Assembly: GCA_037074765.1 (NCBI GenBank)
Contig: JBAMDO010000409.1
Coordinates: 1 to 26,246 of the forward strand
DNA length: 26,246 nt
From: Mansonella perstans
Taxonomy: Eukaryota; Nematoda; Chromadorea; Rhabditida; Onchocercidae
Direction of reading: 5' to 3'
Shown here: one piece after another, positions 10,701 to 20,237 of the stretch
Numbering within the stretch: position 1 is the stretch's first letter
Layout of the letters: every line of letters begins with the position of its first letter
Position numbers and translations under genes: made by a program
The notes under the pieces: model-generated
What the model was told of the DNA's origin: nothing
Seen by the model: only the letters and a program-made list of their open reading frames with translations
Databases searched by the model: none

Positions 10701-13550
10701 AATTCTATTCACTGGTTAATTTTGCACGACCGGATCTTTTTGTCGCTTTTTCAGAATTCAAAAATCTTTGTGAAATGGAGGTACATATTTATCAGATAAA
10801 GTGCGACTTTTGGTAGTTGTTAACAAATAATACATATGCTTTATGCAACTAATGGATAAAATTTTTATTTTAATTTTCAGCTTTTTGTAACTTGTCTTTC
10901 CCCGTAATCTTAGAAAAACTGAAGCATTTAGCAGAATTACTTTCAATAAAACGTAAACTAATCATATAAACCAGTCAGTCAAGTAAGCAGATATTGTTTT
11001 AACACCAGTTGCTTTATAGCCAACTCGTTTCAATGATTTGCTTGCCGAAGTGATGCTTCGTCGAACAGCAGAAGTGATCCATGAGTGGCTACCACCGAAA
11101 AGTATAATTTTGATAATAAATTTTTAAATGGGCAAATAATTACACAGAGCAGAGATGATTTAAGGAAAGGCTAATGGGAGAAGAATGATGAATGAATCAA
11201 ATTTAAAAATCTTGTGTAATACCGTACGGCAGTAGTCAAAATCTCTTAGTCAATTTCTCTATTGCTTGGCCATTCCTCTGTTACTCCTTTCGAAAACGTC
11301 TCACTTGGTATAGCAAAAGTCAAAGAAATAAAATTTAGTCAGTAACCTGTTAATAATCAGTTATTTTGTAGACGATTATATAGTTTGGTGTCGACCGTCA
11401 CCGTTGCAATGCTCCATATACAAACGTCTGAGAAAATTCCTCTTGTACGATCACTTAACTTTGATTGATGCCTTGCGAAAGTTATGTAATCACCCATCCA
11501 TTCTTTATCAGAGTACTGTAGTGAAACTTCAGACTTGCAAGGTAGTTTATTTTACTTTATAAATTAATCGGCAGTCTGGCTTGCTGTATTCACGTAAGCT
11601 TTTTAATTGTGGCGTGTAATAAACCATCCTATCCATGATTCGGAGCACTGAATGCGTTGTCCATCGCTGTGAATGCAGAAATTGAACTTTCAATCCTTAA
11701 ACAATGAACTTTACATTGTTATTAAATGACTACCAATGATTTGCGAGTAAACTTACATTTCCAATTTAAACTTTTCACATATTTACGGAATGGATTGTGT
11801 TTAAAGTCGAAGGGAATGATTTGAGTTACTTCCAGGAGGAAGAAAGAGAATTCTATAATTCACTCCTTCGATTGTTCCCGAGTAATTTCGATGATTTTTC
11901 CCTTTCAATCACTGACTCAGGTATCCAGCCTTATTTCCTTATATCTTTGAATGTTCACTGTTCCAAAAAAGTTTCTTTCAGATCTTTGTGTTCCAGAGTT
12001 CAAATAGCACTTAAATTATTTCATAGAGAATTTATGTAACGTTCACTATTTGATCAGGTAAACTTAGTGTATTTGGCGAGTTATTGGGAACATTTCGAGA
12101 ACAGGAAGAAAAAGTAGTCATTGTTTCTAATTTCACCCAGGTCTGCTTTTAATATCAGAAAAAGTGTTAGAAATTCAAATTGAAATTCAAACTACTCTTT
12201 TACATTGAAATTTTTTCAAGTGCAATATCAAGATTATTTTAGTTTCTCATTCAGCAAAAGTTGAGGAATGTTTACTTAGCTATAAAAGTTATTAGGTGAA
12301 GGGAAAAGACCCCGTAACAGGAAATCTATTTATTTTCCTTTTCTTTTAGACTCTTGGTCTCTTGGAAGAGCTTTGTCGAACTCTCTATTATACTGTTCTA
12401 CGACTGGATGGTTCAACCGAAGCGAAAAAAAGAATGGAAATCGTAGAAGAATTCAATTCATCAAATAAAAACTATGCATTCTTACTGAGTGCCAAAGCAG
12501 GTAACTGATGTTGAAATTTCAGCTTGTTTATGCTTTTATATGTTTTATTTAATATCTCACATCGCATGAATTTTCCAATAGGTGGAGTTGGCTTAAATCT
12601 CGTTGGTGCTAGTAGAATGATTCTGTTCGATTCGGATTGGAATCCGGCTGTGGATGTGCAAGCGATGGCTCGTATTTGGCGACAGGGACAACAAAAACCA
12701 TGCCACATTTATCGACTTATCACGGGAGTAGTATTTTAGATTTACAGTTCATTAATAGAATCTGTTGTAGTTGCGCATCCTTTCAGCTGCTGTGATAAAT
12801 GAGGAGATTTGGCAGTTATAACATTTAGGGTACTGTGGATGAAAAGATTTTGCAAAGACAAGTCAAAAAAAGCTGCCTCAATACAATGGTTGAAATGGTT
12901 CCAGTCGAATGTGAGTTTTAGCTTTACTGTAGTTGTGCCTTCTTGTAATCGCATTCTCATACCAGTCTTTTTATGCTGTTCATTGGATTTAAGAAGATGG
13001 CTAAACTCTTATAAATCAAACACTCTTCCAAAACTGCATGAAATTTTAAATTTGAGCACTTACGCATTTCTCCGATGAAGAACTACAAGATATTTTTACA
13101 CTTCATGATGAGACGGAATGTGAAACACATTGTTTATTGGAATGTCAGTGCGATGGATGTGGCCTTTTGTCAGAAGAGCTAGAAGCAAATCGAGAAATAA
13201 GTCCTGACGGGGTTAATTTCAGTTTTCAATACAGAAAAGTCAGCAACAGTACTTTTTGCACTGCATTAGCAAACTGTTAGATTATAATTATTTGGGATTT
13301 ATAGAATTCTGCAGTCAACCTGGATGCTGAGAGCGTCACTACATATAGCGAAAAGGTGGATGAGAATAACGACCCCACATTATCAGTTCCAGAAAACTAT
13401 ATGCAGTTATCAGCTGATTCTTCGCTGCGAGATTGCATCATTTCTAATAACAAAAACGAAGTGCTGAAAGATGAAGCCGAAAATAAAATCCTGGGAGACG
13501 AAGCGGCATTATCGGCGGTTTGTCAATTTCTCAAAGTCAACCGTTTTTGA
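7792..13550 (+). CDS. rad-54.B: RAD54B-like SNF2-family DNA translocase (about 18 exons)
   Basis: Exons: 7792-7820 (tentative), 8465-8556, 8844-8965, 9221-9350, 9456-9622, 9753-9866, 10102-10302, 10378-10566, 10634-10780, 11020-11101, 11372-11541, 11836-11920, 12058-12140, 12350-12500, 12582-12727, 12829-12910, 13057-13211, 13305-13550; about 796 residues (human RAD54B 910). Residues about 45-120 match the DUF2439-type module ([19 protein letters not shown]). SNF2 motifs follow: Walker A DEMGLGKS (about 228-235), DEAH (about 333-336), [27 protein letters not shown] (about 587-594) and [11 protein letters not shown] (about 614-624), then a C-terminal cysteine cluster as in RAD54B. Family role: ATP-driven nuclear dsDNA translocase assisting RAD51 in homologous recombination. 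The tiny first exon rests only on an ATG and matching phase. Oddities: about 25 residues missing between lobes (10780|11020), GAG or AAG acceptors before 13057 and 10102, and a possible extra 3' exon. Confidence 0.9.
8656..8677 (+). repeat. poly(A) run, 22 bases, in RAD54B intron
   Basis: An uninterrupted run of 22 A inside the intron between exons 8465-8556 and 8844-8965. It is a homopolymer slippage site with no other sign of an inserted element. Confidence 0.9.
9027..9101 (+). other. possible in-frame cassette exon inside RAD54B intron
   Basis: A 75-base block bounded by an acceptor (TCTTAACAG at 9018-9026) and a donor (GAG then GTTATA), open in one frame (25 codons, [15 protein letters not shown] and onward) and phase 0 at both ends. 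The flanking exons 8844-8965 and 9221-9350 also join at phase 0, so inclusion would add 25 residues without a frameshift. Skipping it gives a gap-free match to human RAD54B, so the constitutive form probably omits it. Confidence 0.25.
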
Positions 13551-13746
13551 ACTGCGATTTGTATAAGCTTCATTAAATCCATGCCTTGCATTCCTCTATA
13601 ACTTTAACTTGAAGATAATTTTTATCACATCTAGGAATTTAGAGTAAATTTGGTCTAGCTTCTTATAAAAGAAACAATTTGAAGCCTTGCCTTTCAAATT
13701 ATTACAAGAAAGCACTATTAACAATCTGCTAATTGTCATTATGCAG

Positions 13747-13828
13747 TGCTATTGAAATTTTAGAGCGCATTGTTGGGAACATTGATGCGTTGGCGGCACT
13801 ACTCACCAAAATGCAAAAACCAATTTGA
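13747..13828 (+). CDS. possible alternative last exon of RAD54B
   Basis: The frame ending at TGA 13826-13828 reads AIEILERIVGNIDALAALLT and ends MQKPI. This resembles the extreme C-terminus of human RAD54B (DPFLERI followed by a helix and NITTQ). Two acceptors are possible: ATGCAG at 13741-13746 or TTTTAG at 13758-13763. The second needs a phase 1 donor, which could be the weak GTTTTT after 13542 inside the preceding exon; the first needs a phase 2 donor that I cannot place well. It may be the true terminus or an isoform, or the similarity may be chance. Confidence 0.4.
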
Positions 13829-14776
13829 ATTGATGAAAACTCAGGCTGGTTTAGAAGGATGCCACCTGGAAGAGGTTTCGTTCATCATGAAGCTGGTTTC
13901 GAATTTCTGAATGGTATCGTCTTTCGGGTGCTATCAAATAGGACTGAGTTTACTTATAAGCAGAGAGAACGTACCCTTTAGAAGCATTTTTTGATTAAGA
14001 CTTGTAATTCTTCTCAATCGCTGTTAGAAATCTACTTTAATTCTAAACTATTCCTTCCCTTTCTAATACAGTGTATTTTTTTCGAGGATTTTGAAATTCA
14101 CGTAAAAAGCCCTGGATCTCAAGTTTATTGAAGGACCTTTGCCGCGTTCTTTTTCGTTTTATTTGTGTTTATATTCCGTATTAAATAAATCATTTCAAGA
14201 GTTTCTCGAGTAACTCCTGTATCTTGATTAAAAGAAACAGGAAAAATCGATAACACGATGATGAAATTTTATGTCTTCAAAGTGATGAGTTTAAAAAATG
14301 GACAGCGAAAACAAAAAGACAAATATAGAGAAAATAGAAAACAAACGGGGAAAAAGTCCAGTACACGAGGTTTTTGAACCTGATTAGATGGGTAATTATT
14401 GAAATTATTACGAATCGTAAAGAAAAATACGCAATGAAAAAGTGGATGATATGAGATTTCCCATTAAGTATTTGAAGGTCAACATTTACCAGATATGATA
14501 TCGGATACCTCATAAGAACAATACTTGTAACAAAAACGATCTGGAGAATGAATCCTGAAATACTTAGTACATTAGCTTAACTGATAAGTAACGCTGTACT
14601 TGTAATTATCCAGGCGGGGAAGTAAGTCTAAACAAAAACATATATGTAAATACACAGCACCGATATGTGTCTCATACATCTAGAGAAAGGTATGCTTGGA
14701 AAACGAACAGAACAGCTTTAAAGCGAACGTAACCAATTTAATTAAAAGACGACGACGCTCAAAAATAACTGCAGAC
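13829..14776. other. 3' flank of RAD54B gene
   Basis: AT-rich sequence between convergent genes with no supported coding region. An AATAAA at 14184-14189 is a candidate poly(A) signal for the RAD54B transcript, though it is 350-630 bases beyond the possible stop codons. A 78-codon open frame on the minus strand at 14277-14513 is phenylalanine and isoleucine rich and resembles no known family. Confidence 0.5.
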
Positions 14777-14928
14777 ATTTTTTTGGTTTCAGGATACTAT
14801 CGTATAAACTGATATATAATAAAAATAGCATACGATCCACATTATAGATCAAATTCTAAACATTGAAATGATTCTCTCGAAAAATATATCAATTTATACG
14901 ATCAGACAGTATCCTGAAACCAAAAAAT
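14777..14928. mobile_element. 152-bp foldback (MITE-like) inverted-repeat element
   Basis: Left arm 14777-14817 begins with A, a run of T, then GGTTTCAGGATACT and continues ATCGTATAAACTGATATAT. Right arm 14884-14928 is its reverse complement, with one T fewer in the run, a C/T difference and a five-base insertion (CAGAC on the plus strand). The arms enclose a 66-base AT-rich centre. There is no coding capacity. The shape is that of a small non-autonomous inverted-repeat element or an ancient hairpin insertion. I see no clear target-site duplication beyond the arms, so the transposon class is open. Confidence 0.6.
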
Positions 14929-16048
14929 GGGAAAATAATTTCAGTATCTGACAACGAATCTCACATTTGCGGAATGCCGACTGTGCTAGCTTTGCACAGT
15001 TTCAAAATGAAATACATTAAGCTAACAAAGTCAGTTGCAAAATATAAATAATGTGTTTTGAAATCACTTGTTTCTAAATGTGCTAAACATGTAGGCAACA
15101 TTGGATAGCTCAAAGAGCCAATAAGGCACGGTGTAATTATTTGTAGTCAGCATCATAATATTTTAATGATGCGACTAAATTTACTTATAATGTTATCCAG
15201 CAATTGCAGATGAACCAAAATCAACGCAATGAACCAAGGAAGCGAATAAACTTCCGTCCTTCGAGGTAAAATGATTTTCTCTGCATTGACAAAAAATTAA
15301 AGAGAATGAAATTAAGAAAGTGGTCCTCTTTCACCCGTTTCAAGAACCGAGATGAAACATCGATGTGCATTCGTGGACTACAACGTAATCGGACACGATT
15401 ACACATGAACTTTGACGTTATAATAAAAAGAACGTCAACTTTTCTAACCATTTCAAGCACAAGATGGATGAATCTGATTCATGCTTATTATTTGGAAATC
15501 TGTTGTAAGCCCAAAGCTAGTCCAAACACGGCCTTCTTCTGCAGATTAGTGGTTCAAAAATGGTACAAAGGAAAATACTATTTGAAATGCCTAAAAATAT
15601 TGCTAATGTAAAAACTAAAAATTGCCAAATGCAGACCATCCAAGCAATACAATAAACCGAAATCATTTTGCACTGAAAAACATAACTGACTAATACTAAA
15701 ATGTCTAACTATACTGAAAAAGAAGAGATAAATGAATTAGTTTAAATGGCTATCGTTGTAAATTATTCACAAGTATTCTACGATAAATAAACGCCAGTGC
15801 TTGATAGGCAAAAACCGACATGTAATTTTTTCATTGAATTTTTGGAACGGTTAACCCAATATTCCGAATATTTCTAATTAATAAGTGTCCACTCATGAAA
15901 GAACTCAAAAATAAATCATGATAAGCACAGATCAGTGTATGACATTAAACAGAAAAAATACAACAATAAAAAATAAAAATTTATAAGGAAAGCGAAAAGA
16001 CACAGTGTGTTCTAGAGTGTTTCCTTTTTCTTCGCTTTAAAAACAAAA
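14929..16048. other. intergenic region between RAD54B and vps-26 3' ends
   Basis: The segment 15190-15620 is somewhat less AT-rich and carries overlapping open frames on both strands (101 codons plus at 15306-15611, 79 codons minus at 15221-15460). Neither resembles a family I recognise and neither shows exon-like ends. Near 15980-15985 a minus-strand TATAAA could act as a variant poly(A) signal for vps-26, about 64 bases past its stop. Confidence 0.4.
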
Positions 16049-18861
16049 TCACTTGCCAGCTTCAATCTTCTTTGCGTGCTGAACTGTTGCTGCTGTTGCC
16101 GTTTCGCCATTGGCTTTTGTTCCGGACATATTTTCCACCGAAATGTGCCGACTAATTTTATCAGCTTTACGCCATAATGTCATCTCCTCAAAATATTCAT
16201 AAAGTGGGCAAAACTCCGATTTCAATTAACTATGAATGAATTTACGATGTCTAAGTAATCACAGGGTCAAAGCAAACTGATAATCCGACAGGTACCGCGA
16301 CCACTTATTACGGAAGAATGAATGTCAATCACGTCCAATTTGTAATTTCGCTATGAGTCTCAGATATAATGTACATATGTTTCCGGAATGTAACAGTAGA
16401 TTGCCTTACTTGCTGCTTGAAATAACGACGATCTTCTTCATCAACCAAAACAAGATTCAAATAATAGCGAACTGAGAATTTCTTGCCAACATCACGCATC
16501 GTTGGTGTCAAATCATAACCAGCAAGAAAAAGGCGTATTGGAATTGATTCACCTGGAACTTATTTCAGTTCATTTTAACAGAGCCTCTAGTAGCAAATAG
16601 TTAATAGAACACTCACCACACCAGACGCGTAGTGAGGCCTATTTGCCGATGTGGATGAAGACAAGGGGAAAAACTCTAAATTCTGAAATGTATGCTAACT
16701 AATTTGGATGTGGAATCAACTTGGAGACAGCTAAACATATATCTTATTAAATGGCAATTGATATTATTTCATGCTATGCAATGATATAGAAATAAAATTA
16801 CGACTATATTATCGCTATTGTTTCATTTTCGTTGAAAGAATGATAACTTTACCCCTCACGGGTGCACCATCCATTATTTCGTATTTTGCTATTGTTTCAT
16901 TTTCGTTGAAAATATTTGGAGAATTCCCGACTGTTTCTCTTTTGATTATTGCAATTTCCATAAACTTAATTTTGATCCGAACTAATAAGAAGTATATCTT
17001 CCCAACAATTACATCTTTCAGGTGATATCTGCAACAGTATTTTCAGCACAGTACTAGATTTTCCCTAGATTGAAGCGGCGGACAACTCCGCATTAATAAC
17101 TGCTTTCTTTTATATTGATTTTTTAAAAAGTCCGACTCACGCTCTGATATCTGCATTAAGCGAATATTTCCTTAAAAAGAAAAAAGAAAAAAAAAAAAAA
17201 ACTATAACTGAGAGTTACAGGAACTTGATGTTCAATGCTTATGTACTTTTATTACTGTTATTTTATTATATCTGGATAAACTCATCGACTAAGAGAAAGA
17301 AAATAAAAAGCTCACTTGGAGCGATTGTATTCGAATTCAATATGTAAAGAATCCTCAATGCCAACTTCCATTTTGATACTATTATTTGTATCTGGATATG
17401 AAGAAAGCGTATGCACAATAACATCCATTTCACGTATTATATCAGTTAACCTTCGCACAATAACCACTCTTAGGAAATAGCTGCAATAATACACACCTTA
17501 ACAATATTTTATTACTACAATCAACTCCCTGAAATTCTCACGTTCCGCGAAATATGTTTTACGTCTTTGATAACATACCAAAGATACCCACAATTTGAGG
17601 TTTTGTTCAGAAGAATTCACTATTAAAAAATATAGTTCGTTTAGAAAAAAAAACTTCAAACATTTTTGAATGTGCCTTTTTCCTTTTTTCTTTTCTCATA
17701 TTTAAACAATAAAACCTTTGCCTAAAGAATAACATACCGCAATTTGACATTTGCACCAACATATGATTCATATGGCTTCTCAACCTTCGGGAATTCAAAC
17801 CGAAAGACCGCGTTTTGCGCTAGCTCACCTGGACGAGCCAATTCCTTCATCAACGTTATAAAATCATGCTGATTACCACGATCATAATTTAGCTCTAAAA
17901 AAATTACGATCAAACGAATATGCTGTGAAGGAACCAGCTGCAAAACAGATGGTTCAAAATAGAGAAAAATGGACAACTTAGGTTTGCGTGTGATTATATT
18001 TCTAAATAACGACTAAAATTACTGTAATGATGAATGTCTTCGAGCTCATGTCTAACTTCAAATTTTTAACAGAAATGAGTGCTGCTTGGCATTCTAATCA
18101 TCTAATCAATACTTTACCGCGACTTTACTGAGAAAGTTTCGTCAAGAAAACTTCTAAAATATAGATTTAAACATGCTATTTCCTTTATATAAAGCCAAGG
18201 AAAAATACCAGCCAATTGTTGCAAAAGATAACGGCATAAAACAAAACAAAATTCAGTAGAATCGCGCACCAATTTGTCCAATAAATTCAATTCTTATTCC
18301 TTGGTGATCTAATTTTTTCTTGACTGCAACTCCCACTGTACCAGAGATTGTTTCACCATCATAAAACAGGAAATGTGTTTCTTGACCTCCTTCCTCACAT
18401 CGTATTTTAGCTACCTATAATAACCTCTAACTTCCAGAAAACAAAGACTTCGCGGGCTGAGCCGGTGATCGAAACCGGGACCTCTCGCACCCGAAGCGAG
18501 AATCATACCACTAGACCACTCAGCCAACCGCTACATTTACCTCTTCTTTCCTTACCAAACTCACTATCTACAACAATATCTAGATACTTCCTCAATTAAT
18601 GTGCAACTTCTTCACAAAATTTAAGTCGAAGATAATATTTTGGGAGAAAGTGAAACGAAAAACTAACTTTTCTATTTTCTGCGTCATCCAACTTGATCGA
18701 AATTTCCGCAGCTTGGCCAAATCCAAAGAAAGCCTGAAAGATAATTCTTTTTTCTCGCATGACATCTAATATATGCTTTTGTCGGAACGGCACAAAAATC
18801 AGTTGGCTCATAAAATGCACCCTGCAGTTAAGAAAAAAAAAAAAATCAAAACTTTACCATC
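16049..18861 (-). CDS. vps-26: VPS26 retromer subunit, complete (8 exons)
   Basis: Exons in transcript order: 18858-18861 (ATG 18860-18858), 18668-18733, 18270-18414, 17738-17894, 17316-17480, 16853-17028, 16410-16552, 16049-16186 (TGA 16051-16049). The product is 330 residues (human VPS26A 327), with consistent phases. The N-terminus MAFFGFGQAAEISIKLDD parallels MSFLGGFFG in human VPS26A. Diagnostic segments: FLFYDGETISG, LDHQGIRIEFIGQIE, MKELARPGELAQ, VEKPYESYVGANVKLR, NNSIKMEVGIED, HIEFEYNRSK, YHLKDVIVGKIYF, ETIAKYEIMDGAPV, TPTMRDVGKKFSVRYYLNLV, DEEDRRYFKQQ and LWRKA. The C-terminal 25 or so residues are divergent, as usual. Family role: an arrestin-fold subunit that joins VPS35 and VPS29 in the cargo-selective retromer at endosomes, recycling receptors. 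The gene hosts a tRNA gene in intron 2 (18415-18667). The last acceptor is TTTTGAG rather than CAG. Confidence 0.95.
16814..16837 (+). repeat. 24-bp direct repeat, intronic copy
   Basis: Identical over 24 bases to 16888-16911, 74 bases away. The other copy is coding sequence of vps-26 exon 16853-17028 (residues FNENETIA); this copy is in the intron just downstream in transcript direction. The words include GCTATTGTTTCATTTTCG followed by TTGAAA. Confidence 0.9.
16888..16911 (+). repeat. 24-bp direct repeat, exonic copy
   Basis: Second copy of the 24-base repeat also present at 16814-16837. It lies within a vps-26 exon, where it encodes part of the FNENETIAKYE segment on the minus strand. Confidence 0.9.
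18454..18525 (-). tRNA. tRNA-Pro (anticodon CGG)
   Basis: The minus strand folds into a complete 72-base cloverleaf without intron: acceptor stem GGCTGAG paired with CTCAGCC and discriminator C, D-arm GTCTAGTGGTATGAT, anticodon stem CTCGC/GCGAG around loop TTCGGGT (anticodon CGG, read by proline codon CCG), short variable region, and T-stem CCGGT/ACCGG around TTCGATC. The anticodon arm and D-arm are nearly those of other animal tRNA-Pro genes. One oddity is that the near-universal G53-C61 pair closing the T-loop is here T53-A61; pairing is kept but the internal B-box promoter is altered. The gene sits in vps-26 intron 2, on the same strand, 39 bases before the next exon, so it may be transcribed by both polymerase III and, as intron, polymerase II. 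No T run follows at once on the minus strand, so the polymerase III stop is unclear. Confidence 0.93.
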
Positions 18862-18868
18862 CTGAAAG
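18858..18868 (-). promoter_or_regulatory. acceptor plus start codon: possible spliced-leader site of vps-26
   Basis: On the minus strand the order is TCTTTCAG, then G, then ATG, then a donor GTAAAG. A strong acceptor one base before the start codon and a donor directly after it leave an exon of only four bases. In nematodes such an acceptor at a gene start is the usual place for spliced-leader trans-splicing, which would supply the missing 5' leader. This is inferred from position and sequence only. Confidence 0.5.
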
Positions 18869-20196
18869 ACCACTTCCAAATAATTTTTGATCGGAAATAA
18901 TAGAACTGATAATATTTATAAATAAATTTACAAATACATAAAACAAGCAATTTATCGAATAACCAATAACATGTTAAACTGAAAATTGTTCAAAACAGTT
19001 CAAATAAAAACGATATGAAATCTAAACATTTCCGAAATTACCCGAAAGCTAAACTGATAGTTTGATTCAAACTACCACTTTAACCTTCGAAATAAACGAA
19101 ATAAACGAACTTGAACTAATTATTCATCTCGATTTTAGCAAACCTTTTAAAAAGGAAAAAATTGCAGAAAAAGATTCGACAGTTAAATTTTCTGAGCAAA
19201 TTCAAATCTTTGACATTTCTGAATCTCCCAGTTTCAAGAAAATATTGCACTGACTGAATTGCTATGGTAAAACAAAAATTTTTGAAAATTTCACTGAATG
19301 AAGCCTTATTTGGTTAAGATATAGCAAATATAAAACACTATTAGTACAGCTATTCGTACTCATTTCAACAATCTAAACGCTTAAATGAATCAGATCCCGA
19401 CAAACCTTAATGCTGACCTCAGACCACGTAACTACAAAAACCCATCCGTTATCCCGCCACAACCTTACCCGCCTTCTGTCGTCATAACTTTTCATCTAAA
19501 CGCGTCCTTGAACTGCAAACAAAGCATGGCCCAGAGCACTATAATGAGGAGCACAATGCGACAATACTGTATCACTACGTCATTTCACATTTCATTTACG
19601 TGAAATGAGCCGTCATCAATGACTCTAGTCGTATTTTAATTAAGCATTTTTTGATTTAAGAGCTTCAAAAATTACATTTGATTTTCAATATTAAGAGCTA
19701 TCATTAGGTTTTTACGCTAAATAATGAGTTGAATTCACCTTAAATAAAATCAATTCAATAAAACAAATCTGAAACACAGTCAACGAGTTACAATGATGTC
19801 ATTTGTTTTCTGGTTTGCTCACATTTCAAATAAAGAATTTCAATTTTTTTATATTAAAGATGACTATTGTTTCATATCGCTCCTCAAAAATTTTTTCTGT
19901 TACACTGCAACGTTGTTTTATCATTGCTGTAAGTGTTTGAGTTTCAAATCGTTTTTCTAATAAATGGCCAAATTATCATTTTTCTTTTGTAAAAAAGTCC
20001 GAGTAAATCAGAAATGAAACTCAAAAATCTGCATAAAAGAGTTGATCAAATAGAACTGTACTACAGTTACCATTATAATCCGAATGTCCAGCATTAGTTA
20101 AATTATTTCATTGGACAGATCAGATATTAAATATTTCAATTCACTAATAAAACTAAATTATCCTTTTTTTCTGAAATATCTGAAATTTATGATATA

Positions 20197-20237
<41 letters not shown>

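Noticed and set aside
10881..10960. Frame reading [17 protein letters not shown] as a missing RAD54B exon
   Set aside because: Entry and exit phases conflict with both neighbouring exons and the only donor (GTAAAC) is phase 1. The resemblance is weak, so it is mentioned only as a question in the short-linker finding.
12472..12960. Minus-strand open frames of 72-78 codons across RAD54B exons
   Set aside because: They are antisense shadows of the conserved helicase exons 12582-12727 and 12829-12910.
19062..19603. Open frames of 63 and 72 codons upstream of vps-26
   Set aside because: They have no recognisable similarity, no clear splice boundaries and biased composition, and are not supported as genes.
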